A stretch of DNA of 64,000 nt from Acinetobacter lactucae (lineage in GTDB: Bacteria > Pseudomonadota > Gammaproteobacteria > Pseudomonadales > Moraxellaceae): assembly GCF_001605885.1 (NCBI RefSeq), contig NZ_LRPE01000004.1:62001-126000 (forward strand), read 5' to 3'. Numbering within the stretch: position 1 is the first letter of the stretch; every line of letters begins with the position of its first letter. Below, piece by piece: positions 62,570-64,000 of the stretch. The notes beneath the pieces are model-generated. The model made no database searches, was not told the DNA's origin, and saw only the letters and a list, made by a program, of their open reading frames with translations. Position numbers and translations under genes: made by a program.

Positions 62570-64000
62570 ATGAAAAAAAAATACAATGTTCGATCTCAGG
62601 CAACCCCAAAGATCAGCAAAACAATTCTTAAATTAAGCACCCTTAGTTTAAGTATGATGTGTCTTACCCTGACACAGGCAGCAGAAACTGAACAATCAAG
62701 TACTGATGAAAAACCAACAAAAGTCGTAAAAGTTGCCGTTACAGGTTCTTCAATCAAAGGGGTTGCTGCACAAAGTGCCTCGCCAATTACCATAGTGAAA
62801 GTTGATGAAATATTAAAACAAGGGGTGACTACAACTGAAGAAGCCTTAGCCAAGATTAGTGCAAACCAATCGAGTTTTGTTACTGCTCAAAATGTAGGTG
62901 CTAGTGGAACGGTAGGCTCAGCAGCTGACCTCCGAGGAATTGGTGCCAATAAAACCTTAATCTTACTTAATGGTCGTCGTTTAGCTGCAAATGCTTATGA
63001 TAGTGGTGTCACTAATTTAAATATTATTCCGTTAGCTATGTTAGACCGTATTGAGGTCTTACGAGATGGCGCATCAGCAATTTATGGTACAGATGCAATT
63101 GGTGGTGTAATCAACTTCATTACTAAAAAACAATTTACTGGTTTAAACATCAGTGGTGGTTTGACACAACCAGAGCACAATGGAGGTGATACACAAGATC
63201 TAAGCGTATTTGGTGGTTATGGTGATCTTGATGAAAATGGATTTAATATTTTTGGTGTCATCGATTACCGACATGGTAACGACGTTATGGCAAAAGATCG
63301 TAAAGTTAGTAAACGTGGAGGATTAATACCAGAACTAGGTATTACAAAAGGGAGTAGCGGTAGCTTTCCCGCTAATTTTTATGACAAGGAAACTGGTACC
63401 GAAGGAAACCCATATGCAGCTACAGGCTGTGGAAGTAATCCGCTCGTTTACGCACAAGGTGAATTCTGCCGTTATAACAGTCAGGCAGTGATTGGAATTG
63501 TTCCAAAAACTGAAGATATCTCAGCACTAGGGCGTGCTACTTTTAAACTCAATGATAATTTTAATGCTGTAGCAGAATACGTCTACGCGCGTAATGAAAT
63601 TACTACCTCAGTGGCTCCAGACGTTTTCTTCGATTTAACATTGAATCCTGATAGTAAATATTATCCAGGTAATGGTATTACACCTGCTATGAATAAAGTC
63701 AGTGGCCCACTTGAACTTTATATTCGTTCTCAAGCTGGTAATCGTGTTAGTTCTAGTATTAATGAGTCACATCGTGTATTCGGTGGTCTAGAGGGTGAAG
63801 CATTCGGTTGGGATATTAATACTGGTGTTACTTATGCTCATAGCGAAGCGGAAGACCGACTAAACAGTGGGTATCTTAACTACAACAGAACTCAAGAGGC
63901 TTTAAATAATGGTATTTTAAACCCATTCGGTCCACAAGCACCAGAAGATGCAGGCTTATGGGGTACACTAGGAGTTACTGGTGCTTATTTAAAAGCAGAC
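62570..64000 (+). CDS. TonB-dependent receptor (3' end outside the window)
   Basis: The first 477 codons of a TonB-dependent outer-membrane receptor. After a long basic signal region (cleavage near 'LTLTQA-A') there is a TonB-box-like stretch (KVVKVAVTGSS). The plug follows: 'SASPITIVKVDEILKQG', 'DLRGIGANKTLILLNGRRLA', 'LDRIEVLRDGASAIYGTDAIGGVINFITKK'. Barrel strands continue to the window edge, with one 'CGSNP...FCRY' Cys pair. It resembles the large receptors common in Xanthomonas and sphingomonads more than siderophore receptors, and it has no Fur box. AAAGGGATC precedes the ATG. Divergent from the peptide ABC operon and behind a sigma-54 promoter. Confidence 0.9.
   Translation, partial: MKKKYNVRSQATPKISKTILKLSTLSLSMMCLTLTQAAETEQSSTDEKPTKVVKVAVTGSSIKGVAAQSASPITIVKVDEILKQGVTTTEEALAKISANQSSFVTAQNVGASGTVGSAADLRGIGANKTLILLNGRRLAANAYDSGVTNLNIIPLAMLDRIEVLRDGASAIYGTDAIGGVINFITKKQFTGLNISGGLTQPEHNGGDTQDLSVFGGYGDLDENGFNIFGVIDYRHGNDVMAKDRKVSKRGGLIPELGITKGSSGSFPANFYDKETGTEGNPYAATGCGSNPLVYAQGEFCRYNSQAVIGIVPKTEDISALGRATFKLNDNFNAVAEYVYARNEITTSVAPDVFFDLTLNPDSKYYPGNGITPAMNKVSGPLELYIRSQAGNRVSSSINESHRVFGGLEGEAFGWDINTGVTYAHSEAEDRLNSGYLNYNRTQEALNNGILNPFGPQAPEDAGLWGTLGVTGAYLKAD

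Noticed and set aside
62596..62853. 85-codon minus-strand ORF opposite the TonB-dependent receptor
   Set aside because: The plus strand encodes an unmistakable signal region and plug domain here.
1..64000. CRISPR arrays, tRNA or rRNA genes, prophage or insertion sequences, secretion or defence islands
   Set aside because: No regularly spaced repeats, no transposase, integrase or phage structural genes, and no tRNA-like cloverleaf were noticed; gene content looks like core chromosome.

Overview
The window is typical Acinetobacter chromosome, most likely from the A. baumannii/calcoaceticus group. It is AT-rich, and the proteins and gene orders are characteristic: AlkM/AlkR alkane oxidation, the HAD-MtlD fusion used for mannitol synthesis, iscRSUA-hscBA-fdx, hupB-ppiD and a cobalamin-salvage cluster. 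I see no prophage, insertion sequence, CRISPR array, tRNA or rRNA. The interest lies in regulatory DNA, small unlisted genes and one envelope-spanning uptake locus.

Layout. 0-7.2 kb: a PhaC-like serine hydrolase, a 670-bp gap holding a candidate sRNA and a 29-aa ORF on the minus strand, a YARHG-like secreted protein, a HIT protein, a porin behind an array of Pho half-sites, DUF937 and DUF2797 proteins, and lpxB. 7.2-11.8 kb: a Fur-box-controlled FhuE-like siderophore receptor with a PepSY membrane reductase operon. 11.9-14 kb: a TauE-type exporter and DAHP synthase. 14-19.4 kb: cobalamin salvage (cobU-cobT-cobC, cobS) interrupted by a histidine acid phosphatase that has its own terminator and a candidate Pho box. 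19.5-24.8 kb: mtlD, a consensus Fur box driving a small unlisted transcription unit, ybaK, a 100-aa orphan gene between 23-bp direct repeats, and an ABC1 kinase. 25-30 kb: two acyl-CoA dehydrogenases, one lacking the catalytic Glu, next to alkM and its AraC-type regulator alkR. 30-33.8 kb: ppiD, hupB, a phasin and an SCP2-like membrane protein. 33.9-39.3 kb: the Isc iron-sulfur operon behind an IscR-type promoter. 39.3-52.2 kb: a class III adenylate cyclase, a HIT protein, mfd, a Dyp peroxidase, a tandem GST-N protein, rraA, rpsT, cysQ, an SRAP protein and small genes.

52.2-64 kb: a six-gene minus-strand operon encodes two family-5 solute-binding proteins, a secreted M3 oligopeptidase, two Dpp/Yej-type permeases and a fused double ATPase. 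Divergent from it is a TonB-dependent receptor that runs off the window. The receptor has a canonical sigma-54 -24/-12 promoter with two inverted repeats 100-170 bp upstream. A weaker sigma-54-like element faces the ABC operon. I read this as a possible complete peptide-scavenging route (outer-membrane import, periplasmic trimming, ABC uptake) under RpoN control. The function is inferred from gene content.

The observations I rate highest are this sigma-54-linked locus, the Fur-box/43-aa-ORF unit at 21.86-22.15 kb, the sRNA plus hydrophobic mini-ORF at 1.15-1.45 kb, and the paired Pho-type sites. All motif calls were made by eye. None was tested by computation.
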